From: Saccharothrix sp. ST-888
GTDB lineage: Bacteria; Actinomycetota; Actinomycetes; Streptomycetales; Streptomycetaceae
Direction of reading: 5' to 3'
Assembly: GCF_000955975.1 (NCBI RefSeq)
Contig: NZ_JYJF01000020.1
Coordinates: 6,783-70,782 of the forward strand
Length of the DNA: 64,000 nucleotides
The notes under the pieces were generated by a model, which did not search any database, was not told the origin of the DNA, and saw only the letters and a list, made by a program, of their open reading frames with translations. Both the position numbers and the translations under genes were made by a program. Positions 16,175-25,620 of the stretch are shown in pieces. The number at the start of each line of letters is the position of its first letter. Within the stretch, counting starts at the first letter, position 1.

Positions 16175-17017
16175 ATGAGCCTGCTCGACCGCGACAAGCC
16201 CGCGGCCCGGGTGCGCCGGCCACTGGCCTGGCTGGACGAGACCGGTGACCACCTGCTCTTCCACCTCGCCGCGGTGCTCTGGATTCCGCGCACCCTGCAC
16301 CGGTACCTCAGGGAGGTGCAACGCCTGCTCGCCGAGGTCGCGTTCGGCAGCGGCGGCCTCGGCGTCATCGGCGGCACCGTCGGCGTGATGATCGGGATGA
16401 CCGCCGCCACCGGCACCGTGGTCGGCCTCCAGGGCTATGCGGCGATGAACCAGCTCGGCACCACCGCGTTCACCGGCTTCATCTCCGCCTACTTCAACAC
16501 CCGTGAGATCGCCCCGCTGGTCGCCGGCCTCGCCCTCTCCGCCACCGTCGGCGCGGGCTTCACCGCGCAGCTCGGCGCGATGCGGATCAACGAGGAGGTG
16601 GACGCCCTGGAGGGAATGGGTATCCGCAGCCTGCCGTACCTGGTCAGCACCAGGATCATCGCGGGCGTGGTCGCGCTCGTGCCGCTGTACGGGGTGGGGC
16701 TGCTGAGTTCGTACGTCGCCTCGCGCTTCGTCACCGTCTTCGTCAACGGCCAGTCGCAGGGCACCTACGACCACTACTTCAACCTCTTCCTCTCCCCGTC
16801 CGACGTGCTGCTCTCCACCCTCAAGGTGCTGATCTTCAGCGTGATCGTGATCCTTGCGCACTGCTACTACGGCTACCACGCCAAGGGCGGCCCGGCCGGG
16901 GTCGGCGTCGCCGTCGGGCGGTCCGTGCGGAACGCGATCGTGATCATCAGCATCACCGACTTCCTGCTCAGCCTGGCCATCTGGGGTGCCACCACCACCG
17001 TGCGGGTGGCCGGATGA
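16175..17017 (+). CDS. YrbE/MlaE family permease B of the mce system
   Basis: 280 residues, paralogous to the preceding permease, with MRINEEVDALEGMGIRSLPYLVSTR as the ATPase-coupling loop and the end motif YYGYHAKGGPAGVGVAVGRSV. Starts four bases after the first permease stops and overlaps the first Mce gene by four bases. Acts as the partner half of the heterodimeric permease. Confidence 0.93.
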   Translation: MSLLDRDKPAARVRRPLAWLDETGDHLLFHLAAVLWIPRTLHRYLREVQRLLAEVAFGSGGLGVIGGTVGVMIGMTAATGTVVGLQGYAAMNQLGTTAFTGFISAYFNTREIAPLVAGLALSATVGAGFTAQLGAMRINEEVDALEGMGIRSLPYLVSTRIIAGVVALVPLYGVGLLSSYVASRFVTVFVNGQSQGTYDHYFNLFLSPSDVLLSTLKVLIFSVIVILAHCYYGYHAKGGPAGVGVAVGRSVRNAIVIISITDFLLSLAIWGATTTVRVAG

Positions 17018-18255
17018 ACGCGCCCCGGGGCGGCGTCGCACGCCGCAGAACGGCCGGGGTGGCGTTCCTGATGGCACCCGTCCTGCTGGCCTGGCTGGCC
17101 GTCGCCGTCTACGACAAGGACTTCACCGACAGCGACACCGTCGTGGTGGAGACCGGCAGCATCGGCAACGAGATGCACCTGGGCGCCGACGTGAAGCTGC
17201 GCGGCGTCGTGGTCGGCCAGGTCCGGAAGATCAGCGCGGACGGCGACGGCGCACGGCTCACCCTCGCCATCGACCCCGCCAGGATCGGGCGGATACCCGC
17301 CGACGTCAGCGCCCAGATGCTGCCCACCACCCTGTTCGGCGAGCGCTTCGTCGCGCTCGTCCCGGGCGGGACCTCCGGCGGCCGCGCGCTCGCGGCGGGC
17401 GCCACCATCGGGCAGGACCGCTCCTCCGACGCCGTCGAACTCCAGCAGGTGCTCGACCACCTGCTGCCGCTGCTCACCGCCGTCCAGCCGCAGAAGCTGG
17501 CCGCCACGCTGAACGCCGTCGCCACCGCACTCGACGGCCGGGGCAGCCAACTGGGCGAAACCCTGAGGCAGTTGGACTCCTACCTGCAGAAGCTCAACCC
17601 CGAACTGCCCGCCCTCACCGACGACATCCAGCAGCTGGTCAAGGTCAGCCAGGTCTACGGCGACGCCGCGCCCGAGATCGTCCAGGCACTCACCGACCTC
17701 ACCCGCACCAGCGGCACCATCGCGGAACAGCAGGCGAACCTCGACACCCTGTACGGCCGGACCACGGGCACCGCACAGGAGTTGACCTCCTTCCTGCAAC
17801 GCAACAAGGACAACCTGATCCGCCTGACCACCGACAGCAGGGCCACGCTCCAACTCCTGGCGAAGTACGCGCCGTCCTTCCCCTGCACCCTGCAGACCCT
17901 CGCCGACTTCGTCCCCGTCATGGACAAGGCCCTCGGCAAGGGCACCGACGAGCCGGGACTGCACGTCACCGTCAGCACCGTCGCCTCGCGCGGCGCCTAC
18001 CAGGCCGGCCGGGATACCCCCGTGTACCGGGCGACCGGCGGACCGCACTGCTACGCCCTGCCCTACACCGGGCGCACCGTCGCACCCACCCCGGCGGCCG
18101 ACCAGACCCTCGGACTGCCCAACTCCCCGCAGGAGAACCAGCTGGTGAACGAGCTCCTGGCCCCCGGGATGAACGCGAAGGCAGCGGACCTGCCCGACTG
18201 GAGCAGCCTGCTGCTCGGGCCCGTGCTGCGCGGCGCGGAGGTGACCCTGAAGTGA
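17014..18255 (+). CDS. Mce family protein 1 (MlaD domain, first of six)
   Basis: 413 residues. One N-terminal membrane helix (about 12-32) is followed by the MlaD beta-barrel domain (about 40-120; NEMHLGADVKLRGVVVGQV, LFGERFVALVPG) and a long alpha-helical region (about 130-330) with heptad-like Leu spacing, the part that forms the hydrophobic tube in Mce hexamers. The C-terminal region has Cys residues (PSFPCTLQTL, PHCYALPYTG) typical of the first Mce subunit. ATG overlaps the upstream stop by four bases; its own stop overlaps the next GTG by four. Confidence 0.92.
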   Translation: MNAPRGGVARRRTAGVAFLMAPVLLAWLAVAVYDKDFTDSDTVVVETGSIGNEMHLGADVKLRGVVVGQVRKISADGDGARLTLAIDPARIGRIPADVSAQMLPTTLFGERFVALVPGGTSGGRALAAGATIGQDRSSDAVELQQVLDHLLPLLTAVQPQKLAATLNAVATALDGRGSQLGETLRQLDSYLQKLNPELPALTDDIQQLVKVSQVYGDAAPEIVQALTDLTRTSGTIAEQQANLDTLYGRTTGTAQELTSFLQRNKDNLIRLTTDSRATLQLLAKYAPSFPCTLQTLADFVPVMDKALGKGTDEPGLHVTVSTVASRGAYQAGRDTPVYRATGGPHCYALPYTGRTVAPTPAADQTLGLPNSPQENQLVNELLAPGMNAKAADLPDWSSLLLGPVLRGAEVTLK

Positions 18256-19283
18256 AACGCCGCAGCCTCGCCGGGCCGCTCGCCAAGTCGCTGGCCTTCG
18301 TCCTGGTCACCACCCTCTCCACCGCCGTGCTGGCCCTGGGCATCGCCAACACCGCGATCGGCGACACCGTCGGCTACGACGCCAGGTTCACCGACACCAC
18401 CGGACTCGCCACCGGTGACAGCATCCGCATCGCCGGGGTCAAGGTCGGCCAGGTGGACCGCATCGGTGTGGTCGACCGCCGGATCGCCGAGGTGCACTTC
18501 TCGGTCCGCCGGGACCGGCCGCTGCCCGCCTCGGTCACCGCCTCGGTCAAGTACCTCAACCTGGTGGGCCAGCGCTACATCGACCTCCAGCAGGGCCCCG
18601 GACCGCTCGGTGCGACCCTGAAGCCCGGCACCACCATCCCGCTGGACCGCACCACCCCGGCGCTCGACCTCACCCAGCTGTTCAACGGCTTCCAGCCGCT
18701 GTTCCAGGGCCTGTCCCCGAACGAGGTCAACCAGCTGGCCGGGGAGATCGTCCAGGTCCTCCAGGGCGAGGGCGGCACCGTGCAGAGCCTGCTGCGCAGC
18801 GTCGGCTCGCTGACCACCACCCTGGCCGGCAAGGACCAGGTGATCGGACAGGTCATCGACAACCTCAACTCCGTGCTGAGCACCGTGAACTCGCACGAGT
18901 CCGGCCTCACCGACCTGGTGACCGCCCTGCAGCAGCTGGTCACCGGCTTCAACGCCGACCGGCAGCCGATCGGCCGGTCCATCAGCGCCATCGCCGAGCT
19001 CACCACCAGCACCGCCGGACTGCTCCAGGACGGCCGCGCACCGCTGAAGGACTCCATCGCCCAGCTCGGCGCGCTGTCCGCCAACCTCGCCGACGGCACA
19101 CCGCAGCTGGAGGACTTCCTGCAGAAGACCCCCCGGAAGCTGCGCGCGGTCGGCAGGATCGCCTCCTACGGCTCCTGGCTCAACCTCTACCTCTGCGAGG
19201 CCACGGTGTCCGGCGTCACCACCTCGGACGGCAGCAAGGCACCCACCGGCATCACCGTCACCGAGCCGAGGTGCCGAGGATGA
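18252..19283 (+). CDS. Mce family protein 2
   Basis: 343 residues from a GTG overlapping the previous stop (GTGA). N-terminal membrane helix (AFVLVTTLSTAVLALGIA), MlaD domain with TTGLATGDSIRIAGVKVGQV and VGQRYIDLQQG, then a helical region rich in Leu/Gln. The end carries the Mce-typical YGSWLNLYLCEA motif. Second subunit of the predicted heterohexameric lipid tube. Confidence 0.92.
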   Translation: MKRRSLAGPLAKSLAFVLVTTLSTAVLALGIANTAIGDTVGYDARFTDTTGLATGDSIRIAGVKVGQVDRIGVVDRRIAEVHFSVRRDRPLPASVTASVKYLNLVGQRYIDLQQGPGPLGATLKPGTTIPLDRTTPALDLTQLFNGFQPLFQGLSPNEVNQLAGEIVQVLQGEGGTVQSLLRSVGSLTTTLAGKDQVIGQVIDNLNSVLSTVNSHESGLTDLVTALQQLVTGFNADRQPIGRSISAIAELTTSTAGLLQDGRAPLKDSIAQLGALSANLADGTPQLEDFLQKTPRKLRAVGRIASYGSWLNLYLCEATVSGVTTSDGSKAPTGITVTEPRCRG

Positions 19284-20308
19284 AGGGCCCGCTGTTCACC
19301 CCGCTGCGCCACCGCAACCCCGTCGCCGTCGGCGCCGTCGGACTGCTGCTGATCGCACTGCTCGGGGCCGGGGTCACCTACGCCGACGACCTGCCGCTGA
19401 TCGGCGGCGGCACCGACTACCGCGCCGACTTCACCGAGGCGGCCGGGCTGCGCCCCGGCAACGAGGTGCGGATCGCCGGGGTCAAGGTCGGCAAGGTGAC
19501 CACCGTCGCCCTGGACGGCGCCAAGGTCGAGGTCGGCTTCCGGGTCGAGAACGCCTGGATCGGCGACGCCAGCACCGCCGCGATCGGCATCAAGACCCTG
19601 CTCGGCGAGAAGTACCTGGCCGTCGACCCGCTCGGATCCGGCAGACAGAACCCCGCCAGCCGGATCCCGGCCAGCCGCACCACCTCGCCCTACGACGTCA
19701 ACAAGGCCTTCGACGGCCTCGGGCAGACCCTCGGCGCCCTGGACACCAAGCAGCTCGCGCAGAGCTTCCAGACCATCGCCGACACCTTCAAGGACACCCC
19801 CGCCTCCGTGCGCAGCGCCGCCGACGGCCTCTCCGCCCTGTCCAGGACCATCGCGAGCCGCGACAGCCGGCTCGCCGAACTGCTCTCCGGCAGCCGGAAG
19901 CTGACCACCACCCTGGCCGGCCAGAACGGGCGCTTCGAGCAGCTGCTCGCCGACGGCGACCAGCTGCTCGGCGAACTCCAGCGCCGCCGCGACGCCATCC
20001 ACCAACTGCTGCTCGGCACCCAGAGCCTGAGCACCCAGCTCAGCGGGCTGGTCGCCGACAACGAGCGAGAGCTGGCGCCCACCCTGACCGCGCTCGACCG
20101 GGTCACCACCGTGCTGCTCGCCAACCGGGACGGCCTCGACCAGGCACTCGCCCTGGTCGGGCCGTACTACCGGCTGGTGGGCAACACGGTCGGCAGTGGC
20201 CGCTGGTTCGACGGCTACCTCTGCGGGGTCGTCCCCAGGAACTACCTGCCCACCGGGTCCCAGCCCGCCACCGGCTGCATGCCGCCCAAGCCGCAAGGGG
20301 GCAACTAG
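19280..20308 (+). CDS. Mce family protein 3
   Basis: 342 residues. The ATG at 19280 overlaps the previous stop (ATGA) and is preferred over a GTG nine bases earlier. One membrane helix, MlaD domain (AAGLRPGNEVRIAGVKVGKV, LLGEKYLAVDPLG), long helical region, and a C-terminal RWFDGYLCGVVP motif as in other MceC-like proteins. A one-base overlap joins it to the next gene. Confidence 0.92.
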   Translation: MKGPLFTPLRHRNPVAVGAVGLLLIALLGAGVTYADDLPLIGGGTDYRADFTEAAGLRPGNEVRIAGVKVGKVTTVALDGAKVEVGFRVENAWIGDASTAAIGIKTLLGEKYLAVDPLGSGRQNPASRIPASRTTSPYDVNKAFDGLGQTLGALDTKQLAQSFQTIADTFKDTPASVRSAADGLSALSRTIASRDSRLAELLSGSRKLTTTLAGQNGRFEQLLADGDQLLGELQRRRDAIHQLLLGTQSLSTQLSGLVADNERELAPTLTALDRVTTVLLANRDGLDQALALVGPYYRLVGNTVGSGRWFDGYLCGVVPRNYLPTGSQPATGCMPPKPQGGN

Positions 20309-21378
20309 TGCTCACCGTACGGCAGCGCCTGACCGCCGCCGGGGCCGCGGCCGTGGTCGCCGTCGGCGCCGTGGTCCTCGTCCTGCCCGGCGACGACGGC
20401 AAGCACCTCACCGCGTACTTCGACCACACCGTCGGCGTCTACGCCGGGTCCGACCTGCGGGTGCTCGGAGTGAAGGTCGGCACGGTGGACTCCATCCGGC
20501 CACAGGGCACGCGGGTCAGGGTCACCATGACCCTCGACCGGGGCGTGCCCGTCCCCGCCGACGCGCACGCCCTGGTGGTGGCGCCGAGCGTGGTCTCCGA
20601 CCGCTACATCCAGCTCACTCCCGCCTGGACCGGCGGACCGCAGATCAGTGACCACGCCGAGATCCCCGCCGACCGGACCGGGACCCCGGTCGAGATCGAC
20701 CAGCTCTACCAGAGCATCACCCGGCTCTCCGACGCCCTCGGTCCGAACGGAGCCAACGCCACCGGGGCGCTCTCCCGGCTGCTCGACGTCGGCGCGCGGA
20801 ACCTCGACGGCAACGGACCGGCGATGGGACAGGCGATCGGTCAACTCGGCCAGGCCACCCGCACGCTGTCCGACCACCGCGACGACCTGTTCGCCATGCT
20901 GACCGAACTCCAGTCCTTCACCACCATGCTGAAGAACAACGACGACAAGGTGCGCTCGGCCACCGACCGACTCGCCACCGTCAGCGGCTTCCTGGCCGAC
21001 GACAAGGAGAACCTCGGCGCCGCGCTCCAGCAACTCGCCACCGCGCTGGGTCAGGTGAAGACCTTCATCCAGGACAACCGCAGCAGGCTCAGGACGAGTG
21101 TGGACCGGCTCGCACCGATCACCCAGACCCTGGTCGACCAGCGGGCCTCCCTCGCCGAACTCCTCGACACCGTGCCGCTCGCCGCCGGCAACGTCCTGAA
21201 CGCCTATGACCCGGCGCACGGCACCATCGACGGCCGGGCGAACCTCAACGAGCTCAGCATGGGACTGCCGCTGCCGCTGCCGTTCCCGGCGACCGGGAGC
21301 ACGACGACGGGGAGCACGCCCGGCGGCGCCGCGACCGGAACCACGACCGGTACCAGCCCGCAGGAGGCCGGCCGATGA
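20308..21378 (+). CDS. Mce family protein 4
   Basis: 356 residues from a GTG sharing one base with the previous stop (TAGTG). Membrane helix at about 10-27, MlaD domain (VGVYAGSDLRVLGVKVGTV, VVSDRYIQLTP), then a helical region with repeated IGQLGQATRTLSDHRDDLF-like segments. It ends in a Gly/Thr-rich tail that probably extends to the cell surface. Overlaps the lipoprotein Mce gene by four bases. Confidence 0.92.
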   Translation: MLTVRQRLTAAGAAAVVAVGAVVLVLPGDDGKHLTAYFDHTVGVYAGSDLRVLGVKVGTVDSIRPQGTRVRVTMTLDRGVPVPADAHALVVAPSVVSDRYIQLTPAWTGGPQISDHAEIPADRTGTPVEIDQLYQSITRLSDALGPNGANATGALSRLLDVGARNLDGNGPAMGQAIGQLGQATRTLSDHRDDLFAMLTELQSFTTMLKNNDDKVRSATDRLATVSGFLADDKENLGAALQQLATALGQVKTFIQDNRSRLRTSVDRLAPITQTLVDQRASLAELLDTVPLAAGNVLNAYDPAHGTIDGRANLNELSMGLPLPLPFPATGSTTTGSTPGGAATGTTTGTSPQEAGR

Positions 21379-22577
21379 GAACAGCAGTCGTCGCAGCCAC
21401 CGCGCTCGTCCTGGGAGCGGTCCTGACCGGCTGTTCGACAGGTTTCAGCGGCGGCATCCAGGACCTGCCGCTGCCCGGCGGCGCCGACCTCGGCAGCCAC
21501 CCGTACGAGGTCAAGGCGCAGTTCGCCGACGTCCTCAGCCTGGTGCCGCAGGCCTCGGTCAAGGTCAACGACGTCGCGGTGGGCCGGGTCACCGGGATCA
21601 CGCTCGCAGCCGACGACTGGACCGCCGTGGTCACCATGCGGATCAACGGCTCGGTCCGGCTGCCCGCCAACGCCTACGCCCAGCTGGAACAGTCCAGCCT
21701 GCTGGGCGAGAAGTACGTCCAGCTCTCCACGCCCCCGCGCGGCGAGAGCGCGCAGGGCGAGCTGCGCAGCGGTGCGGTCATCCCGCTCGACCGGACCAAC
21801 CGCAACGCCGAGGTCGAGGAGGTCTTCGGGGCGCTGTCGATGCTCCTCAACGGCGGCGGCATCCAGCAACTGCACACCATCAACGTCGAGTTGAACAAGG
21901 CACTGACCGGAAACGAGCCGCAGCTGCGCTCGATGCTCGGGCAGCTCGACACCCTGGCCGGCCAACTCGACGCGCACCGCAAGGACATCACCGACGCCCT
22001 CGACGGCATCGACCGGCTCTCCGCCACCCTGGCCGGCCGCAACCGGCAGATCGGCACCGTGCTCACCGATCTGAGTCCCGGGCTCAAGGTGCTCGAACAG
22101 CAGCGCAGTTCGCTGGTCACCATGCTCCGGTCGCTGGACACCCTCTCCGGAGTCGCCGTCGACACCGTCAACCGCAGCAAGGACGACATGGTGGCCGGCC
22201 TCAAGGCACTCGCGCCGACCCTGCAACGGCTCGCCGCCGCCGGAAAGGCGCTGCCGGACTCACTGCAGGTACTGGCCACCTACCCCTTCACCGACGAGGT
22301 GCTGCGCGGGGTCAAGGGCGACTACCTCAACGTCTACCTCTCGATGACCGCCGCACCCGGGACGCAGATCATCCCGGCCCTCGACCCCGACGACAACGCC
22401 GACCCGCCCGCCCCGCCGCCGCCCGCCGACGGCCTGGCCCACCTGCCGCTGCCGCTGCCCCCGCTCGCCGCCGGAGGGCCGAGCGGTGCGCCCACGGAAC
22501 AGCCGAGCGGTACACCGACGGGCCAGCCGACGGTACAGCCGAGCCCAGGCGGTACGTCCGCCGGAAGGGGGCAGTGA
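21375..22577 (+). CDS. Mce family lipoprotein (MceE/LprK type)
   Basis: 400 residues. Instead of a plain membrane helix it starts with a lipoprotein signal, MRTAVVAATALVLGAVLTGC, with lipobox LTGC, the usual state of the fifth Mce protein. The MlaD domain follows (LVPQASVKVNDVAVGRV, LLGEKYVQLSTP), then the helical region and a Pro/Gln/Thr-rich tail. ATGA overlap upstream and a one-base overlap downstream. Confidence 0.93.
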   Translation: MRTAVVAATALVLGAVLTGCSTGFSGGIQDLPLPGGADLGSHPYEVKAQFADVLSLVPQASVKVNDVAVGRVTGITLAADDWTAVVTMRINGSVRLPANAYAQLEQSSLLGEKYVQLSTPPRGESAQGELRSGAVIPLDRTNRNAEVEEVFGALSMLLNGGGIQQLHTINVELNKALTGNEPQLRSMLGQLDTLAGQLDAHRKDITDALDGIDRLSATLAGRNRQIGTVLTDLSPGLKVLEQQRSSLVTMLRSLDTLSGVAVDTVNRSKDDMVAGLKALAPTLQRLAAAGKALPDSLQVLATYPFTDEVLRGVKGDYLNVYLSMTAAPGTQIIPALDPDDNADPPAPPPPADGLAHLPLPLPPLAAGGPSGAPTEQPSGTPTGQPTVQPSPGGTSAGRGQ

Positions 22578-23860
22578 TGCTCACCCTCGCCACCCGGCTG
22601 AAGAACCTCGCCTTCCTGCTCATCGCGGTGCTCGTGCTGGGCTTCATCGCGGTCCGCTACGCCGACCTCGGACGGTACGCGGGCCTGCGCGGCTACTACT
22701 CCGTCCAGGTCCGACTCGCCCAGACCGGCGGCCTGTTCGAGCACGCCAACGTCACCTACCGGGGGGTCTCGGTCGGCCGGGTCGGGCCGATCCGGCTCAC
22801 CCCCGACGGCGTCGAGGCCGAGCTGCGGATCTCCGACTCCGCGCCACGCATCCCGGCCCGGCTCCAGGCGGTGGTGGCCGACCTCTCCGCCGTCGGCGAG
22901 CAGTACATCGACCTGCGGCCGAGCAGCGACGCCGGGCCCTACCTGGAGAACGGTTCGATCGTCGCGCGCCAGGACACCAGCACCCCCGCGCCCGTCACCA
23001 ACCTGCTGACCAGCCTGGACACCCTGACCACCTCGGTCCCGCTCCAGTCGCTGCGCACGGTGGTGGACGAACTCGGCAAGACCTTCGCCGGGCAGGGCGC
23101 CAACCTCCAGACGCTGCTGGACAACAGCAACAGCTTCCTGAAGGCCGCCGACCAGGCGCTGCCCGGCAACACCGTCCTGATCAACGACGGGCGTACCGTG
23201 CTGCACACCCAGGCCGACGAGGCCGACGCGATCCGCTCCTTCGCCGACGGGGCGAGCCAACTCGCCGCCCAGCTCGGCAAGTCCGACACCGACCTGCGCC
23301 GCGTGATCGCCAACGCACCGCTCGCCGCCGGACAGGTCACCGCCCTGGTCAAGGACCTCGACCCGAGCCTCAGCGTGGTGCTCGCCAATCTGCTCACCAC
23401 CTCCGACCTCGCCGTCACCCGGCAGCACGGCATCGAGGAACTCCTGGTCCGGCTGCCGCAGGTGGCCGCCGCCGGAGCGACCGCCGTGGACGACGGCGGC
23501 GCCCACGTCGGGATGGCGCTGACCTTCTTCTCCCCGCTGCCCTGCACCGCCGGATACGGCGGCACCGGCTACCGCAACGGCCTCGACACCGGTACCGGAC
23601 CGGCCCTCAACACCGCTGCCCGCTGCACCAGTCCGCCCGGTACCGGGATCGACGTACGCGGCTCCGCCAACGCGCCCACCGGCGGCGTGCCGACACCGGC
23701 TAGGCCGGGCACCGCGGCGGCCGCAGGCACCGCCGGTACGGGCGGCTCGGACCGGACGCCCGCTGCCGCGCTGCCCGGCGCACTGGCACTGCCCGCGCTG
23801 CCGGGCGCTGCGCCGAACGGCCTCGCCGGACTGCTCGGACTGGAGGACACCGCCCGATGA
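22577..23860 (+). CDS. Mce family protein 6
   Basis: 427 residues from the ATG sharing a base with the previous TGA and preceded by GGAAGGGGG. N-terminal helix (NLAFLLIAVLVLGFIAVRY), MlaD domain (GLFEHANVTYRGVSVGRV, VGEQYIDLRP), helical region, and a Cys-containing domain (SPLPCTAGYGG, NTAARCTSPPG). The last 80 residues are Ala/Pro/Gly-rich. It completes the set of six Mce subunits and overlaps the first Mce-associated gene by four bases. Confidence 0.92.
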   Translation: MLTLATRLKNLAFLLIAVLVLGFIAVRYADLGRYAGLRGYYSVQVRLAQTGGLFEHANVTYRGVSVGRVGPIRLTPDGVEAELRISDSAPRIPARLQAVVADLSAVGEQYIDLRPSSDAGPYLENGSIVARQDTSTPAPVTNLLTSLDTLTTSVPLQSLRTVVDELGKTFAGQGANLQTLLDNSNSFLKAADQALPGNTVLINDGRTVLHTQADEADAIRSFADGASQLAAQLGKSDTDLRRVIANAPLAAGQVTALVKDLDPSLSVVLANLLTTSDLAVTRQHGIEELLVRLPQVAAAGATAVDDGGAHVGMALTFFSPLPCTAGYGGTGYRNGLDTGTGPALNTAARCTSPPGTGIDVRGSANAPTGGVPTPARPGTAAAAGTAGTGGSDRTPAAALPGALALPALPGAAPNGLAGLLGLEDTAR

Positions 23861-24369
23861 GCCACCGCATCCGGTGGGCGACCGCGATCGTCGCCGTCCT
23901 GTTCTGCGCCGCCTCCGGCTGGTGGTACGCGCAGACCGGGGACGACCCCCGGCTCCGCCGCGCCGAGGCACGGGACTCCGCGCTGGCCGACGGCCGGGCA
24001 GAGCTGGCCCGGCTGAACAGCATCGACGCCAAGGACTCCGCCGCCGGCCTGCGGCAGTGGCTGGACGCGACCACCGGCGTGCTCCACGACCAGCTGCGGA
24101 GCAGCAGCGGCGCGGACGGCGCAGCGGTGGCCAAGGCCGGCACCTCCGCCCGGGGGACCGTCACGGACGCCGCCGTCACCGAGCTCGACACCCGCGCGGG
24201 GACGGCACGCCTGATCGCCACCGTGCAGGTCGAGTTGACGCCGTTGTCGGGCGGGACGGCGACCGGCACCACCGGTACCGATCGCAAGCGCTTCGAGGCG
24301 GGCCTGGCCCGCACCCCCGACGGCTGGAAGGTCACCTCGCTCACCGCCGTACCCGTCGGCGCGAGCTGA
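23857..24369 (+). CDS. Mce-associated membrane protein 1
   Basis: 170 residues: one N-terminal membrane helix (WATAIVAVLFCAASGWWY) followed by an extracytoplasmic domain of the mycobacterial Mas type, with SIDAKDSAAGLRQWLDATTG and a final RTPDGWKVTSLTAVPVG. These proteins have an NTF2-like fold and accompany Mce complexes, probably stabilising them. ATGA overlap with the sixth Mce gene. Confidence 0.82.
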   Translation: MSHRIRWATAIVAVLFCAASGWWYAQTGDDPRLRRAEARDSALADGRAELARLNSIDAKDSAAGLRQWLDATTGVLHDQLRSSSGADGAAVAKAGTSARGTVTDAAVTELDTRAGTARLIATVQVELTPLSGGTATGTTGTDRKRFEAGLARTPDGWKVTSLTAVPVGAS

Positions 24370-24387
24370 CCCGGGAGGACCCCGCAG

Positions 24388-25002
24388 ATGACCACCGAAG
24401 TTCCGGCCGACGAGGCCCCGGCTGCCGAGGCCCCGGACCCCGAACTGTCGCCTGCCGACGAGGCGTCCGTCGACGAGGTGCCTTCCCACGAGGTGCCCGC
24501 CGCCGTCCGGTGGCGCCGCCGGCTCGCCTGGGGGGCGATCGGCGCCCTGCTGCTCGGCGGCGGAGGCTTCCTGTACGCAGGCGTCGAGGCCCGGGACGCC
24601 CCGGCGGCCGCCAACCGGGCGCTCACCGACTCCGCCGCCACCGATGCCGTGATCGCGGAGGTGGGCAGTGCGCTCGCCAAGGTCCTCTCGTACAGCACCG
24701 GGGACACCGCAGCCACCGCGCAGGCGGCCCGCGCGTTGCTGGACGGGCCGGCCGCCACCCAGTACCAGCAGCTGTTCGCGCAGGTGCAGCAGCGGGCGCC
24801 GGAGCAGCAGCTGATCCTCAGCACCCGGGTGGTACGGGTCGGGGTGGTGCAACTGGAAGGCGATCAGGCGCAGTTGCTGGTGTTCCTCGACCAGACCGCG
24901 CAGCGCAAGGAACGGCAGGCCACCATGGTGGCCGCCCAGCTCTCGGTGACGGCCCACCGCAAGGACGGCCACTGGCGGATCACCGAGCTCAAGTCCCGTT
25001 GA
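24388..25002 (+). CDS. Mce-associated membrane protein 2
   Basis: 204 residues. An acidic Pro/Glu/Ala-rich cytoplasmic N-terminus (about 45 residues) precedes a membrane helix (GAIGALLLGGGGFLYAG) and a Mas-type domain with VLSYSTGDTAATAQAARALL and the end KDGHWRITELKSR. GGGAGGA lies ten bases upstream of the ATG. Paralogue of the other three proteins in this group. Confidence 0.82.
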   Translation: MTTEVPADEAPAAEAPDPELSPADEASVDEVPSHEVPAAVRWRRRLAWGAIGALLLGGGGFLYAGVEARDAPAAANRALTDSAATDAVIAEVGSALAKVLSYSTGDTAATAQAARALLDGPAATQYQQLFAQVQQRAPEQQLILSTRVVRVGVVQLEGDQAQLLVFLDQTAQRKERQATMVAAQLSVTAHRKDGHWRITELKSR

Positions 25003-25021
25003 TTCCGGTGTGGGGAGACGA

Positions 25022-25567
25022 ATGATGGCAGTACGCAGGCCGGGCGCGCCGAGGAGTCCGCTGTCGGCGGTGGCCACCGGGCTGGCCGCGCTGGCGGCGG
25101 TCCTGGCGGCCTGGTCGGGCTGGTCCTGGTATGCGGCGGCGCACGACGGCACCGCCGCCTTCGCGCAGGACCGGGACCGGGTGCTCGCGGTGGGCGAGCA
25201 GGCCGTGCAGAACATGAACACCCTCGACCACGCCGACCTCTCGCACGGCCTGGACATCTGGGAGAGCTCGACCACCGGCGATCTGCACAGCCAACTGGTG
25301 CAGGGCCGGGCCGAGTTCACCAAGCAGGTGCAGCAGGCGCAGACGGTGACCACCGCCAAGGTGCTGTCGGGCGCGGTGACCGAGCTGGATGACCGGGCGG
25401 GCCGGGCGAGCGTGATGGTGGCGCTGCGGATCGCCGTCGCGGCACCGAAGAACACCCCGGCCACCAAGGAGGCCAGGATGCTCGCCGAACTCACCCGCAC
25501 CGGCGACGGCTGGAAGCTCAGCGCCCTCGGCCAGGCGCCGATGGGCGACAGCGCCGCCAACCCGTAG
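25022..25567 (+). CDS. Mce-associated membrane protein 3
   Basis: 181 residues from an ATG placed five bases after GGGGAG; a GTG four codons earlier would overlap that ribosome site. Membrane helix (ATGLAALAAVLAAWSGWSWY), then NTLDHADLSHGLDIWESSTTG and the typical terminal RTGDGWKLSALGQAPMG. Most similar in layout to the first Mce-associated protein. Confidence 0.82.
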   Translation: MMAVRRPGAPRSPLSAVATGLAALAAVLAAWSGWSWYAAAHDGTAAFAQDRDRVLAVGEQAVQNMNTLDHADLSHGLDIWESSTTGDLHSQLVQGRAEFTKQVQQAQTVTTAKVLSGAVTELDDRAGRASVMVALRIAVAAPKNTPATKEARMLAELTRTGDGWKLSALGQAPMGDSAANP

Positions 25568-25620
25568 CCCCCGTCGAGAAGTTCCGGTGCGCGCCGCCGC
25601 ATGCGAGAGGACCAGTGCAG

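Noticed and set aside
13093..16416. Very long minus-strand open frame across the mce genes
   Set aside because: High-GC shadow frame with Arg/Pro-rich translation opposite well-supported ABC, YrbE and secreted-protein genes.
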